Source: Sciurus carolinensis (Eukaryota > Chordata > Mammalia > Rodentia > Sciuridae). Taken from it: DNA of 64,000 nucleotides. The stretch's first letter is position 1; every line of letters begins with the position of its first letter. Both the position numbers and the translations under genes were made by a program. The stretch is from assembly GCF_902686445.1 (NCBI RefSeq), contig NC_062227.1, positions 24,854,777-24,918,776 of the forward strand. Reading direction: 5' to 3'. A model generated the notes under the pieces. It was not told the DNA's origin, did no database searches, and saw only the letters and a program-made list of their open reading frames with translations. Shown here piece by piece: positions 33,567-46,000 of this stretch.

Positions 33567-33996
33567 TATGGTTTGAATATGAGGTGTTCCCCAAAAGCTC
33601 ATGTGTGAGACAATGCAATTGTTCAGAGGAGCCATGATTAGATTATGAGACCTTTAACCTAATCAGTGGATAATCCACTGATATGAATTAACTGAGCGGT
33701 AACCATAGGCAGGTAGGGTATGGCTGGAGGTAGTAAGTCACTGAATGTGATTTGGGATTTTATATTTTGTCCCTGGTGAGCAGAGCTCTCTCTGCTTCCT
33801 GTCTGTTATGTCCTGAGCTGTTTTCCTCTATCACGTCCTTTTGCCATGATGTTCTGTTTCACCTCGGGCCCAGAGCTATTGAATCAGCTGATCATGGACT
33901 GAAGCTCTGAGGCTGTGAGCCAAAATAAACTTTCCCTCCTCTAAGTTGTTCTTATCAGGTCTTTTGGTCACTGCAATGAAAAAGCTGACTAAAACA
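33567..33996 (+). mobile_element. ERVL-MaLR solo LTR, sense
   Basis: Begins 'tatggtttgaatatgaggtg' and ends 'aagctgactaaaaca'. Landmarks are 'ccccaaaagctcatgtgtga', 'cctttaacctaatcagtgg' and 'gccaaaataaactttccctc'. Near-identical 5-bp TSDs: attag (33562-33566) and atcag (33997-34001). Confidence 0.85.
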
Positions 33997-36900
33997 ATCA
34001 GCTAAGGAGGACAGAATACTGCTGAGACCATCTATCAGGAAAGTCATTCATGGGTATGTGCACTGCCAGATCCTGAGGGAAATACCAAATTTCACATAAT
34101 GCAATGTCCTGCAGAAATCTTACTAAATGTTCCCGATTTATTTATACATCAAAACATCCTCAAATTTTGTTGTAAAAATGAACATATGTTTATTTAGAAA
34201 ATATTTTTGTTGTTAGTTTACCTTTTTTAAAATTAGACTTTCATTCCATGAGATTTGCTTCCACTTTAGTAAATGTACACACCGTAGAGATGGACTATTG
34301 AAGACCTTGGGATTTGTCTTGATGGGCACAGGGTGACCAGGGCATGGTGACCTCTGGAGATGGACTCTGGCAAACATCCCCCTCCAGACTAGCCCCACTC
34401 AGCTCCCCAACTAACCTGTGCCAGCAAGGCCTTGCTCCTGACTTGGCCAGCTGGGAGATGCTACTTTCTCTAACTATAATCTTGCTCCTAAGCTCCTAGG
34501 CCTGAATTTTAGCTCCTTTTTCTTTATCTGAACACACGGAACCCAAAGGCAGTCTCCCACATTCAGTTTGAGAACTGCCACTGAAGGTCCCTTCTTCACT
34601 GGAGGTGAGCTGTGCTCTCCAGAGAAGGCTCACCCTGGAAAGTTTCACAATCAATAGCATCATCTGAGGACAGGTATAGACTTCCCCATTCCAAACCTCA
34701 GCTTTAATATTTGAAGGACACATGGATTCCGAGAGCTAGATTTGCTGTTTTGCAACAGATAAATCAGGAACTTGGTTAGACACGTATGTTTAGAAACACA
34801 TTTAAATCTAAACAGACTTATTTGAAGCATCATTTTGTAAAGGATGATACCTTCTGAAAAGTCATTCTGAGTGTCAAATTCCACATCGGTTGTTCTTTAA
34901 GAATGAAGGAAGATCAACAAAGATGGGAAAATGTGAGCTGCCAAAAATCATGTTGCAAGATACCCTTCGATTGGACACCCTTCCCACTGGCAACAGTCAC
35001 CTTGCTGATTGGTAAATGACTTCTCAGCTTCAGCTTATGATTTGAATGACATGTTTGGTAAAGAAGATAATCAATGACATACTTCTGCTTGAATCCTTCT
35101 GAATGTTTTCCCACTTGAGCATTGCATTCATTGACCGTATTCCTTCAGTCACCTGATCTACCTTTGTACCCTTCTTCCCTCTTCCTCATCAGCTCCAGGT
35201 TTGAGTTTCTACATGCAACCTTGTTCTGACTACTCATCACTAAGTGTCTTTGTACAGGAAAATGACATCCTTATTCCTTGTTGGCCTGCCCCACACTCAG
35301 TCCTTCTCCACTGAAACCACTCAGGTGAAGACTCCCCTCCTGGCCTCCACTCAGACCTGTTGTGGACATTCAACTGAGCGTAGAATGAATTCAACTGCAG
35401 TTGTGTCCTCTTGTCCTATTGTTCAGTGCCTACTATAGAGATCTTTTTCTAAGACTCCTATAAAAAGGACTATATAACTAATTGAGAAAGGAAAACTATT
35501 AAAATAACCTTATGGAATAAAATCTATACAAGTTCAAATAGATACTAACTTCCAAACAAGAATTGTGAATGTCTTATGATGTGGGTTTGGTTTTGTGTCT
35601 TGTTGCAACACTCGGTCAGGTGTAGCAAAGGTACCTGGGCCTCAGGGTTATTACTATTCAGATTTTCCTCTGTGTTTGTGACCTTGTCACACCCATCTTC
35701 TACTCCCTGCTGAGAAGCACGTGTGATGGTCCTTTATATCCATTCTGGGATTCCTTAACCTCTCTCACACTCCAGTTTCTCAGTGTTTGAACTTGAAGTA
35801 CAGTCACTTCATTGACCATTCATACAGTTCAGTATCTAAGACTCTACAGGCTATTACACAAATCCCTGCAAATCTCAAACTTAATTGCATTTGTTGCCAC
35901 CAAATTACTCTCAGTAAAACATTAGCAGGAGCTCTGTATTGCCCAAGGATAGATTCTCTACTCTCAGATTGGATTCTGCTTTAAAAACTCCTTGGCTCTT
36001 ACAGTTCCTGAATCCCACCTCCAGCAATGGTCCTTGGGTCCAGCATCCTAAGGTTTTGCTAACTAACCATTTCATATCCAGGTTTTCTGTGCCTCTCTGT
36101 GGTTCTGTTTATTCTGTAATGCACACCAGGACATTGCTTCTTGGTGCAGTTGAGATTGTGTGTGTATCTGTCCTCCAGCAGCTCTAACTGTTGCCACAAT
36201 CTTAAGTCCTGGATGTCCCTGCCATGTCCTCATCTTCACTTCTCCCTTTTTCATTTCTAAGAGCATAATGACTTCTTCAAAAGCCCTAAGAAACAAAATG
36301 TGAATAACTAAATGGTAGCATGTTCTAGAATATAAAATAAAGCAGGGATCTTTCAGATCCTACCTAACATGTTCTTCCAGCATGCTTTAGTCAATTAAAC
36401 TGCTTCCACAGATAGCATACCAAACATATTCTTGATTTATCATTTGCATTTTGATACAAACTAGCATAGCTTTTTAAAAACCCAGCGATTACTGCTTACA
36501 TTTTTTGGTATGATATTTTTATATTTTGCCACCAAATAAGTATGTGTACTATAATGAGAAAATGCAGTTTGGCAATAAAGATTTTTCTTTATGGGAAAAT
36601 GTTCAGAAACATTGCTATACCACCACCAGAAATGAGGTATAATGTGGCCAGAAATCTCTATGTTTAGGAAACCATTTTAGTGTAAGTTCTCCAGAAACTG
36701 GAACCCAAAGCAGAGCTCAGTGCCAGTGTTCTGTTTGGGAGCACAGTCTCAGGAAAGAAGAATGAGGAAGTGAGAGCCAACCCCAGGAGGTCTCTTACCC
36801 AACTAGCCTAGCTTCTCAACATGACACAGCTGGTTGTGCTGTCACATGAGAATCAGCCAAGATGTGATTTGAAGCCACTGTGTCACTGCAGGGAAGGAAG

Positions 36901-37537
36901 GTACACATGCTTCCTCAACACCAGCCTGGGGAAAACTAAGCCAATAGGGCTTAACTCCCTGGAGCTTCTGGGATGTGCAATTCAGGACCTCTGGGAGCTG
37001 CTGGAGCCCAGCTCCTGCAGGGGTCTGGGCATGGCAGTCCTGGTGCTGGGGCTGCTGCAGCTCCCACTGAAGCAGGTGCAGCAGAGCTCATGCCTCAGCC
37101 CAGCACTCACTTCCCACGATCACCTGGAAGGATCACTGTGTCAGAGCAAGCAACGCTGGGGGAAGTTCCAGGGCATTAGGAGAGTGGGAGCAACATGGGC
37201 TGCTGCATGGGTCACACAGACCCTCAGTGGAGACCTGGGAGAGAAGATGGGTCCCAGCAGATCTGGGAAGAGGCTTTAGTGTGGTCTGACACATGAGCAG
37301 AGCAGGACACACGTACTATTGATCTTTGCTTTTGGCTACATGATCTTGAAAATTTTGTAGCCCCAATGACTAGAGCTGGACTGCTCAGGAGAGGGGAGGA
37401 AGTAACCCCAACACTGTTCTTGTGTGTGAAGGAACAGAATTGAAAGATCTCTTATATTTGCAGCGCTGGAAGGACCTAAAACAATCTAGTCACAAATCCT
37501 CATTCTCCAATAGCAGTAACAGTTACACTAGTCCTTC
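33997..37537. other. Unique intergenic sequence
   Basis: About 3.5 kb. 36800-37290 is more GC-rich and carries a 152-codon plus ORF (36821-37279) with no family motif. I found no splice or UTR evidence for a gene. Confidence 0.4.
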
Positions 37538-38195
37538 CTTATCCACAGAGATACATTCTAGAACCCACAACCGATGCCTGAAAGTGCAGATAGCACCGAA
37601 CCCTGTATATTTTCCTACACATGCATACCTATGATAAAGCTGATTTGTAAATTATGCATGAGATTAACAATAATAACTAATAATAAAATAGAGCAATTAT
37701 AACAGTAGACTGTAATAAAATTGCCAACTTCACCAATCTTGCACTTTGAGACTATTATTTAGTAACATAAGAGTTACTGGAGCACAAACACTGTGATATG
37801 TGACAGACCATTTGATGACTACAGAGTAATGGGCAGGTAGCATATACATTGTGGATACACTAGACAAAGGAATGTCCTGGGTGGGACAGTGCAAGATTTC
37901 ATCATGCTACTCAGCATGTGTGCAATTAAAAACTTCAGAATTGTCTATTTATAGGGGCTGGGGTTGTGGCTTAGTGGTGGAGTGTTCACCTAGCACACGT
38001 GGGGCCCTGGGTTCAATCCTCAGCACTACAAACAAATAAAATAAAGGTATTGTGTCCACCTACATTTAAAAAATATGTATATTAAAAAAAGAGAACTGAC
38101 TATAGAATCTTTCATTTAATATTTTTTGATGTCAGTTGACCTCAGGCAATTCTAACTGTGGAAAGAGAATCTGTGAATAAAAAGAGACTCCTGTA
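37538..38195 (+). mobile_element. MER2-like (Tigger/mariner) DNA transposon, split by a SINE
   Basis: 'ctagtccttccttatccaca', 'cacaaccgatgcctgaaag', 'gatagcaccgaaccctgtat', 'cataataactaataataaaa'-like text and 'gtagactgtaataaaattgc' follow the MER2 order. The right end 'gtgaataaaaagagactcct' then 'gta' is the decayed inverted terminus. An ID-like SINE sits at 37954-38085. Confidence 0.7.
37954..38085 (+). mobile_element. ID-like SINE (long-tailed) inside the DNA transposon
   Basis: 'ggggctggggttgtggctta', 'gccctgggttcaatcctcag' and 'aaataaaggtattgtgtcca'. Same subfamily as the copy at 63307. Confidence 0.9.
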
Positions 38196-39519
38196 TCATA
38201 CCAAGCAACATTTATGGTTGGCAAAGAACTTTCATATTTACCATCTCCAATGATCCTTTCCACAGCCCTCCATGACGACTTGGTAGATACTATGTCTATT
38301 CCTTACTATACTAGAAATGAAATGTTTGTGTCTAGACTCCAAAACAAAGATTTCTATTATGTTTTTTTCCTGTTTTCTTTGGACTCTTTCAGTTCAACAT
38401 TGTAAGTTTTTCTAAGGCATTCTAACAACCTATGTGAGTTTTCTAAGGAACCAATGGTTTCCTGTCAATTCACCAGTACTCGGTGGATAATGAAATCTAC
38501 ATATTTTAAGTATTTTGAACAATGTGTTTCCTGGCAGGTAGTTAGGGTGGGTTGGCCCAGTGGTATTAGTCTCCTGGGCAAGACTGTGACAGAGTGAAAA
38601 TCAATTTGTTATTGATACAAGTTATAAATAGTAAATATTGATTAGTAAATATTGATTATTTTGAGATCTCATGCAATATTGAAGACAGCAAAGTTGAGGT
38701 AGGTTTTGGTGGCTGGAAGGCAGTGCCAACGATTCAGGGATGAAAAGCCCAAGTAATAGGGGTTGAAATAAGAGAGGGATGGAGGTCTGGTAAATAACCA
38801 AGATGAGACAGTTGTGGGTTTTGGAGGTACAGTGAGGGTACAGCACGACTGAATCAAGCTCATTTGGAGAGCCAGCCACAGAACCAAAATTATGCACTTT
38901 ATGCGGCTTAGTGGAAAATTCTGACTCTGATAATTATTTATTAAGTGCTTACTTTGGGATAAACAGTTAAGGTTCAACCCTTAAAGTGCTTACATTACAT
39001 GAAGAAATATAAACTGTGCACATCTTGCTAAATCACAAGATTGTATACGTTAAGTACCAGATGAGTGGTATAAACAACACGCTCCAGTGATTTGGAGGGA
39101 CAGGAGACCTGGACTCTTAATTTTAAACCACAGGTTTTTGAAGAGAAGACCTTCATGTTCTGTGAAGCCTTACCTGGGGGCAGGACATAAAACAGATCAG
39201 AGATGAAGTGGCAAAGACAAAGAGATCAGTTAGGAAATAATGGTCAGAGCCCTGGAACAAGGGTTTTGTATAAGTCTTGGCAGCAAATGTGTTTTGGATT
39301 TATCCATTTGAGTTCATCTTATTAGATTTTCCCTTAAGGAATAGTACAAACATAGAGTATATTTAACTCGCTAAGTCACCAACTGAATATCTTTTAAACC
39401 AACTTCTCTTTATGCACCAGTCTAGCTTTTTATCCACTAGAAATTAGTGGGTAGATGCTAAATAAGAGAAAGCAATTCTTCTTGGAGATGGTATTGTGAC
39501 ATATTTGTGCCTACATGAG
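38196..39519. other. Unique intergenic sequence
   Basis: No gene found. Weak MIR/L2-like words ('taagtgcttactttgggata') occur near 38940. Confidence 0.35.
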
Positions 39520-39650
39520 TTTTTAAATCAGAAACATCTGAGTCCAAATTCCAAAGTTGTTTTCTAGCATGTAATTTTGGGCAAATTACTTAAAGTTTCT
39601 CTGAACCTCAGTTTCTTCATCTGTGATATGGGACCAGTTGTATTAGGTTG
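39520..39650 (+). mobile_element. MIR fragment
   Basis: 'gggcaaattacttaaagttt' then 'ctgaacctcagtttcttcat' and 'ctgtgatatggga' are the MIR core and 3' half. Confidence 0.65.
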
Positions 39651-40679
39651 AATTTAAACAAGACAGCATAGTAGCCCTCTTTCTAATCAGTCAACACTCT
39701 AGAAATACACCTTGCTGTTACTCTGTGACCACTTAATGGGTCATACTTCTGTTCATCATTTTATATGCCAATGATGACTCTGAATGTGTATTTGTAATTT
39801 CAGAGCTCATGGAATTATACTGAGCATGAATGAACTCTGTCCTGTGATGCACAATTGAAGTTGTTATGAAAACAAATATTACATCCACCTAGTTCATGCT
39901 GTGAATATTAGTTTTTTAATCACAGTATAGGCCTCATTTTCATACTCCATATGAAAACTAAACTCAATTTATCACATATATGAATGTGAAGTAATGTTTA
40001 AATTCATGTTGTATTTCTTAATTTAAAGCTGTAGCATTAAAAAAATAATTTTGAAAGATTTAAATTAAAAAAACAGGCACAAAAGCATACGCTTGCATTA
40101 GTAACTTATTGGAAGCAATTTCTTCTGTGTGTGTCTGTAGGTGCATGTGTGAATGCCTATCATTTTATGATTAGATCTAAGACATGCCTGAAAATAATTA
40201 GGCCTGTGAGAATGTGGAAGAGGATTACCTGTTTCTCCTTTGGTTTCATGTGACTAAGCCCCATGAAGAAGATAATATCCGTGAAAACACTTTGATGCAG
40301 AATTTAGGCTTTGAGGGAGGTAGGGACACATACAAGTCAAGAGAAACAGAGACTTGGAAACAGAAGTTGTTGGTACCTGGTGAATATTCTGGTTTCTCAC
40401 CCTGTGGTGACTACCGAAAAAGAGGCATCTAACAGAATTCAGTTGTCACTCTGGGTGTTCCCAAGCCCTTCATTAGGAACATTGACTATTATGCTGCTTC
40501 TTTCCCTGTCCACCAAACCTATCTCTAAATAGCAACACCTACACATGCACAAAGACAAAAAAAAAATAACCCTAATGGTAATATCAATCAAACTACAAAA
40601 GGATTTAATTTTCCAAAGTAGTGATAGGATCCTTTCAGAAAACAAAATTAAAATGACCTATAAGAAGTTATAGGTTTGA
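39651..40679. other. Unique AT-rich sequence
   Basis: No gene or repeat recognised. Confidence 0.4.
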
Positions 40680-40912
40680 TTTTTTTGTTTTGTTTTGTTT
40701 TTGTTTTTGTATATTTGGTACCAGAGATTGAACCCAGGGGTGCTTAAACACCAAGCCACATCCCCAACCCTTTTTGGTATTTTATTTAGAGATGGGGTCT
40801 CACTGAGTTGCTTAGGGCCTGGCTAAGTTGCTGAGGCTGCCTTTGAACTCATGATCCTCCTGCTTTAATCTCCAGAGCCCCTGGGATTACAGGTATGCAC
40901 CACCATGCCCGA
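40680..40912 (-). mobile_element. Dimeric SINE, antisense
   Basis: T/G-rich tail, then 'gagattgaacccaggggtgc', 'gatggggtctcactgagttg', 'tttgaactcatgatcctcct' and 'gcaccaccatgcccgact', giving right monomer then left monomer in reverse. Confidence 0.95.
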
Positions 40913-40916
40913 CTGT

Positions 40917-41229
40917 GGTATTTTTGTTTTTGTACTGGGAATGGAACCCAGGAGTAGTGTTTAATCATGAAGCACATCCCCAGATCCCCAGTAAGTTTTT
41001 TTTTGGGGGTGCTGGGGATCGAACTCAGGGTCTTGTGCTTACAAGGCAAGCACTCTACCGACTGAGCTATCTCCCCAGCACCAAGTTTTTACATTTTATT
41101 TTGAAACAGGATCTCCCTAAGTTGCTTAGGGCCTCACTAAATTGCTGAGGCTGGTTTTGAATTTGCTATCCTCCTGCCTCAGCCTCCCAAGTTACTGGGA
41201 TTATAGGTGTGCACCACTGTGCTTGGCTA
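40917..41229 (-). mobile_element. Second dimeric SINE, antisense, interrupted by an ID element
   Basis: 'ttgtactgggaatggaaccc' opens the right monomer. The left monomer resumes at 41091 ('acattttattttgaaacagg') and ends 'gcaccactgtgcttggct'. The interruption at 41001-41082 is a complete ID. Confidence 0.9.
41001..41082 (-). mobile_element. ID element nested in a dimeric SINE
   Basis: 'tgctggggatcgaactcagg' and 'ctaccgactgagctatctcc' are near-consensus ID in reverse. TSD aagttttt occurs at 40993-41000 and 41083-41090. Confidence 0.9.
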
Positions 41230-42121
41230 GAAACTTACAGTTTCTTAAGAAACCTAGCTTCTTCTCTTCTATGAAAAGAATGCAGAAAATTTCCAACATA
41301 TAAAAATAAATGGAACCAAGTCAGGAAAACTTCAAATAAGATGTTAAACACACTGATTCCCAGCCCCTATCCAGGAGGTATCTTTCAGATCCATCAGCTC
41401 AAGTTGGACAGGACAGGATGGAGCACAGCACCACAAGAGCTCCCTGGAAAATCCTGGCTTATTAAACAGCTCACTGAATACAAAGTATAAAGTTTAATGA
41501 TCTGCGACTCCACCAGGCATGGACCACCTAGCTTGCATCGTTGCCTGCCTTTGATTAGCTTGGCCAGGAGAGGTGACCTACTGAACCCTGAGTAGATGTG
41601 GCAGACTGAAATCTAAACATCACCCAAAGCAGCAGAGTCCTGGGCATTAACCTTCAACAAATATTTATTGAATATCTGGCAGCCTAGACATGCTCTCTCC
41701 AGGAGGAGCAGACAAACTTAAAGGCGGGAGAAAGAGACATTGCATGTGACCGACCACAATTTATTTTCACAAGCGGGACGTTAAAGAACAAAGACCTAGG
41801 CGAACACATCAAAAAAAGCAATATATTCTGGCTAGGGGGTTGGAGTCGTCTGGAAGAACTCACAGGAGTGATGACATTCAAGGGAGGCCTGAGGAAGTCA
41901 AGAAATTCACGAGGCAGAGCCCGGGCAGGACGCTTTACATGAGAGCGGGAGCAGCAGGAACCAATTACGGCAGTGCATTGCGCGTGGCACTTTATGGATG
42001 GAATATAAGATGTGGAGGTAGGAAGGTGGCAGAGGAGATTAAAAAGTGATGCTGCTGTCATATTCTGAGTCTGTGTGCAAATTCGGGAGTTATTCTACAG
42101 GCATTATGAAATCATTGCAAC
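41230..42121. other. Unique sequence, slightly CpG-richer in the second half
   Basis: 41740-42010 contains more CpGs than average ('gcgggacgttaaag', 'cattgcgcgtggcac') but no ORF with a recognisable domain. An L2-like 'caacaaatatttattgaata' lies at about 41656. Confidence 0.35.
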
Positions 42122-42250
42122 TTTCATTCATTCAAATGATATTTTTGGAGGACCAACTATGTGCTAAGTACTTTGAAGATTAAAAGGAAAAGCAAAGCCA
42201 GCCTTCCCTCTGGGGCATACAGTGTGATAGGGTGAAACACACACAAAGGA
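42122..42250 (-). mobile_element. L2-like fragment, antisense
   Basis: 'cattcattcaaatgatattt' and 'ggaccaactatgtgctaagt' match the reversed 3' end of L2. Diverged. Confidence 0.4.
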
Positions 42251-42688
42251 TCACAGTACAGAAAGTGAAACCTAGGACCGAGGTGAGTATGCTGGGGAAT
42301 CGAGGAGATAAGACTAAGTCTACCTAAAAAATCAGGGACGATGACAATAGCTACTGATGCAACTTTTTCAAGTGTGACAAGATACATGTATGCATTTAAC
42401 TCCCCCACAACACATAAAGAAGTAAATCTATCCCTGCTTTATGGAAAACAAACAAAACAGAAGTTTCAGGGAGTTGCTATTTCACACAGGCTAGAGGTAG
42501 GATCTGAAGTTGGAAACTGGCTTCAAGTCTGAATAGTTAACAACTTTACTGTCTTTTAAGAAAAAATAAATTTGCTACAAGGGTGAGAAAGGGCTTGGAG
42601 GTCACAGGATGGTGCAGTATTCAGCATCTATGGACTCTAGGAGAAGCCATGAACAAACATGTTCAGGCCCAAAGACTATGTCATGGGC

Positions 42689-42705
42689 AATTACTCATTT
42701 TCCTC

Positions 42706-42778
<73 letters not shown>

Positions 42779-43070
42779 TTTCTTCCTTCCTTCCTTCCTT
42801 CCTTCCTTCCTTCCTTCCTTCCTTCCTTCCTTCCTTCCTTCCTTTCCTTCCTTTCTTTCTTTCCCTTCCTTCCTTTCTTTGTACCAGGGATTGAACTTAG
42901 AGACACTCAGCCACTGAGCCACATCCCTAGCCCCTTTTATTTTTTATTTTGAGACAGGGTCTCACTAAGTTGCTGAGGCTGGCTTTGAACTTCCAAACCT
43001 CCTGCCGCAGGCTCCCAAGCCACTGGGATTACAGGCATGTGCCACCACACCCAGCTAATTACTCATTTTC
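42689..43070 (-). mobile_element. Dimeric SINE, antisense, with TSDs and expanded tail
   Basis: Perfect TSD aattactcattttc at 42689-42702 and 43057-43070. Between them lies a long (TTTC)n/(TTCC)n tract where the poly-T tail should be, followed by the SINE body ('agggattgaacttagagaca' ... 'gtgccaccacacccagct'). Confidence 0.9.
42705..42880. repeat. (CTTT)n(CTTC)n microsatellite
   Basis: About 175 bp of tetranucleotide pyrimidine repeat in two blocks, CTTT then CCTT, with a short mixed end. It yields artefactual Phe/Leu/Ser and Lys/Glu/Arg ORFs in all frames. Confidence 0.95.
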
Positions 43071-44089
43071 TAACTTGGTATTTGTAAGTTTTCAAGGTCT
43101 TAATTGTTGCCTTTCTTGGACCGTTCCAATAAAAAGCCTATTTGCATCTTCCCCAATGGAGGAAGGAGCTAGGGAGTTTAGATGTGGTGTGAGCCCCATG
43201 GCCAGCCTTGCAGCAGAAGGGTTTAATGCCTCAGTCAGTTTCCCTTTGTCGTGCTGACCTCTCCTGCCAACATGGGCATTTCCTACTTGAAGCCCTCTCT
43301 GTTGGATGCCCCTCCCCTGCCTCACGGTTTCTCTGCCCCTGGGCTTTCCACCCAAGCCCTAGAGCTCGCTCAGCCTGAGGTTTGGCCCAGGGATGTACAC
43401 CTGTCCAGCTTCCAGTCCTTAGGTAGGGACATGGACATTGACATGCATTCTACAATGTCCCCCCATCCCACTCCTGGGGTGGCAGCAGGACTGGGCGCCA
43501 GGTGTGCCCACAGCAGTAGTTTACTAGTTGTTTATGGCCTTTTTCTTCTCTGAAACATTCTCCAACTTTCCTGCTCCTGTCTCCTGAGACCAATTTCAAG
43601 TGAGCTACCTGCACCCAGGTCTTGCTTCTAGGAGACCCTAAGACCTTTTAGAAACCTTTTAGAATCTCCTTCCTACCTGTCACAGGATTCTCAGGTTGCA
43701 CAGTCCCCAGTGATGGGAACCTAAGATGTCAATGACCTGTGATCCTTACACAGAAGGAAGGGAGCTGGGGTGGGGCGGGTCCCAGGCAGTTGTGGGGAGA
43801 ATCACCAGTATGCTTCTATAACTTTCCATTCCATAATAATTTTCTGACCCTTGAGGTATCCCTTCCTAAAATAAAGGCAAGAAAATAGAGAGTTTTATTT
43901 CATTTGTTAAAACCTGACATCTTTACTCCTAAGATCTTGTTTCCATTAAAATGTGTGTCTGCATGCCTGCTTTTCTTCCTTCCCTCCTTCCCTTGTCACT
44001 TTCCTTCTCTCTTGCCTTCCTCCCCTTCCTCTCTTTCTTCTTTTCCTTCTCTCCAAATCCCAAGCTAGATTCCTCCAAATCCCCCATTC

Positions 44090-44092
<3 letters not shown>
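43071..44092. other. Unique sequence, GC-richer 43140-43530
   Basis: No gene recognised despite overlapping 87-102 codon ORFs on both strands. A pyrimidine-rich run lies at 43970-44065. Confidence 0.35.

Positions 44093-44134
<42 letters not shown>
44093..44134. repeat. (GT)n microsatellite
   Basis: About 21 GT units downstream of the C/T-rich tract. Confidence 0.95.
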
Positions 44135-44136
<2 letters not shown>

Positions 44137-45145
44137 GGAGAAGAGCTAGGTGCTTGGTGAGAGGGTCAAAGCTTCTGCTCTTTGACACCCACTTCCTGTT
44201 TACACAGTCAGGATGAGCGGAGGATCAGAGGAGGTGGACTCTAAGGATCTTTATGAAATTATGATGTGAATAAAAACTCCACATGAAATAAAGCTGCTTC
44301 CCAAAGCAATAACAAGGGAACACAAATATCTCAAATAACCAAAGCAAATTGTCATCTGAGAAATGTGAAAAACCTTGGAAGTGATGGTTAGTAATTGGCA
44401 GGACCTTCCAGAGAAATGTTCTGAAGATTAAAATGAGAATACCCCTAGAACAGGGTGAAATGCATGAAATGGAACCACCAACTCTCTCAGCACCCACACT
44501 AGGCCCGACTCTTTCTCCTACCTTGGTGCCAGCTGATTTCAGGCAATGTGCTAAGTGAGAAGAGCAGGGAGATTTAACTGTAATGAGAAACTTGTCACAT
44601 TGAAACACATTTGAGATCAGATGAAATAATGAGCTAATGGAGTAGATCCAGGCACAGGGCAGGCATGCATCAGACACTCAAGAGAGAGAGGGTGCATGTT
44701 AAACTCATATTCTATAGAGGGATCCTAATCTACTTGTTATACAAGTCCTCTGAGGCCACAGTAAATCCTCTGTGTGATGAGGTAGGGCATAAGAAAATAA
44801 ATTACTTAATTAACCTAATTAACCTTAATTCCTATAAAACATCAAGAATTTTATAGAAAGACAAACCAATATTTCAGAGGTAAGTTTGGAACTTGAAAAC
44901 AAAAGCAGTTTGCTATTTTTTGCCATTGGAGGTGAGCGTCTATCAGAAGCCTGTGGCTATGAAAGTGAACTCCTGGGAGAGAATCCATTTCCCAGAGCAA
45001 CCATACTGGATGATGTCTCCAAGGTCTCTCAGCCCAGGTATGTAAAGACTTGGCAGTTCACTCTGGACTAGTGTGCTCACAATAAGGCCCACTGAGGCTT
45101 TAAAAATAATAACTCATTTACAAAGAAAGGAGAAATACAGTGTGT
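44135..45145. other. Unique intergenic sequence
   Basis: The 150-codon minus ORF at 44225-44677 has no recognisable domain and no repeat origin I can name. Probably chance. Confidence 0.35.
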
Positions 45146-45568
45146 TGTTTTAGTTAGCTTTTTCATTGCTGTGACCAAAACACTTGACAAGAACAACTTA
45201 GAAGAGGGAAAGTTTATTTGGGGCTCATAGTTTCAGAGGTCTCAGTCCATAGAAGGCTGACTCCATTGCTTGGGGCCCAAGATGAGGTAGCACATCATGG
45301 GAGAAGGGCCCAGTGAGGAAAGCTGCTCAGTTCATGGCAGAGAAAGAGGGAGGGGTAAGGGTTCCCCAGGAAGATGCACCCTTCCAGGCCATGACCTCAC
45401 TGACCCTCCTCCTCCAGCCATGCCCCACCTGCCTGTAGTTACTTCCCAGGAAGTCCATTCAAACTAGCATGGACTGATTAGGTTACTGCTTTCATGGTCC
45501 AATCATTTCACCTCTGAATCTTCCTGCAGCAACACAGGAGCTTTAGGGAGACACCTCACATAAAAAAC
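45146..45568 (-). mobile_element. ERVL-MaLR solo LTR, antisense
   Basis: Opens 'tgttttagttagctttttca'. Landmarks are 'ctcatagtttcagaggtctc', 'tgaggtagcacatcatggga' and 'ctgattaggttactgctttc'. It closes with 'acacctcacataaaaaaca'. Confidence 0.85.
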
Positions 45569-45749
45569 AAAAACAAAAAAAGAAATTTCTCTGATTGTGT
45601 TATGGTGACCACAGAAGAGGCCTTTCCTCTCTACCATGGTTTTGTTGCTCTAGACTTCATGGTTTGTCAGGAATAAATTTTCTACTGAAAATCATCTTCT
45701 TATTTCATTTTTTTATATTTGAGGAAGGAAAAACGATACATAAGGAATA

Positions 45750-46000
45750 TCAGTTCACTATTGCTGAATAACAAACAACCCCAGAAACGAATGGCTTCCA
45801 ATGGCAACCATTTATTTAGTTCATGGTTTGTAGATTGGCAGTGTGGGTCCCTCTGGGCTGTCCTTCAGGTCTTGACTGGGCTGACCCTTGACTGATGTGT
45901 CTGAGGTCAGCTGCCAGATAATCAACTTGGCTTCTGGGGGTTGGCTGGCTGTCAGTAGGGATGTGAGGGTCACAATAATACAGCCCAGGCACACTTATAG
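45750..46000 (-). mobile_element. Old MLT1-like LTR fragment, antisense
   Basis: 'cagttcactattgctgaata', 'acaaacaaccccagaaacga' and 'cttgactgggctgacccttg' resemble an old MLT1-type LTR. The exact family is uncertain. Confidence 0.4.

Noticed and set aside
36821..37279. 152-codon open frame in a GC-richer patch
   Set aside because: No recognisable domain, low-complexity Leu/Gln composition, an overlapping ORF in another frame and no splice or UTR context. Probably chance.
42583..42952. Phe/Ser/Leu- and Lys/Glu/Arg-repeat proteins
   Set aside because: Artefacts of translating the CTTT/CTTC microsatellite.
44225..44677. 150-codon minus-strand ORF
   Set aside because: No family signature and no promoter or poly-A context. 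Length is within what chance allows over 64 kb.
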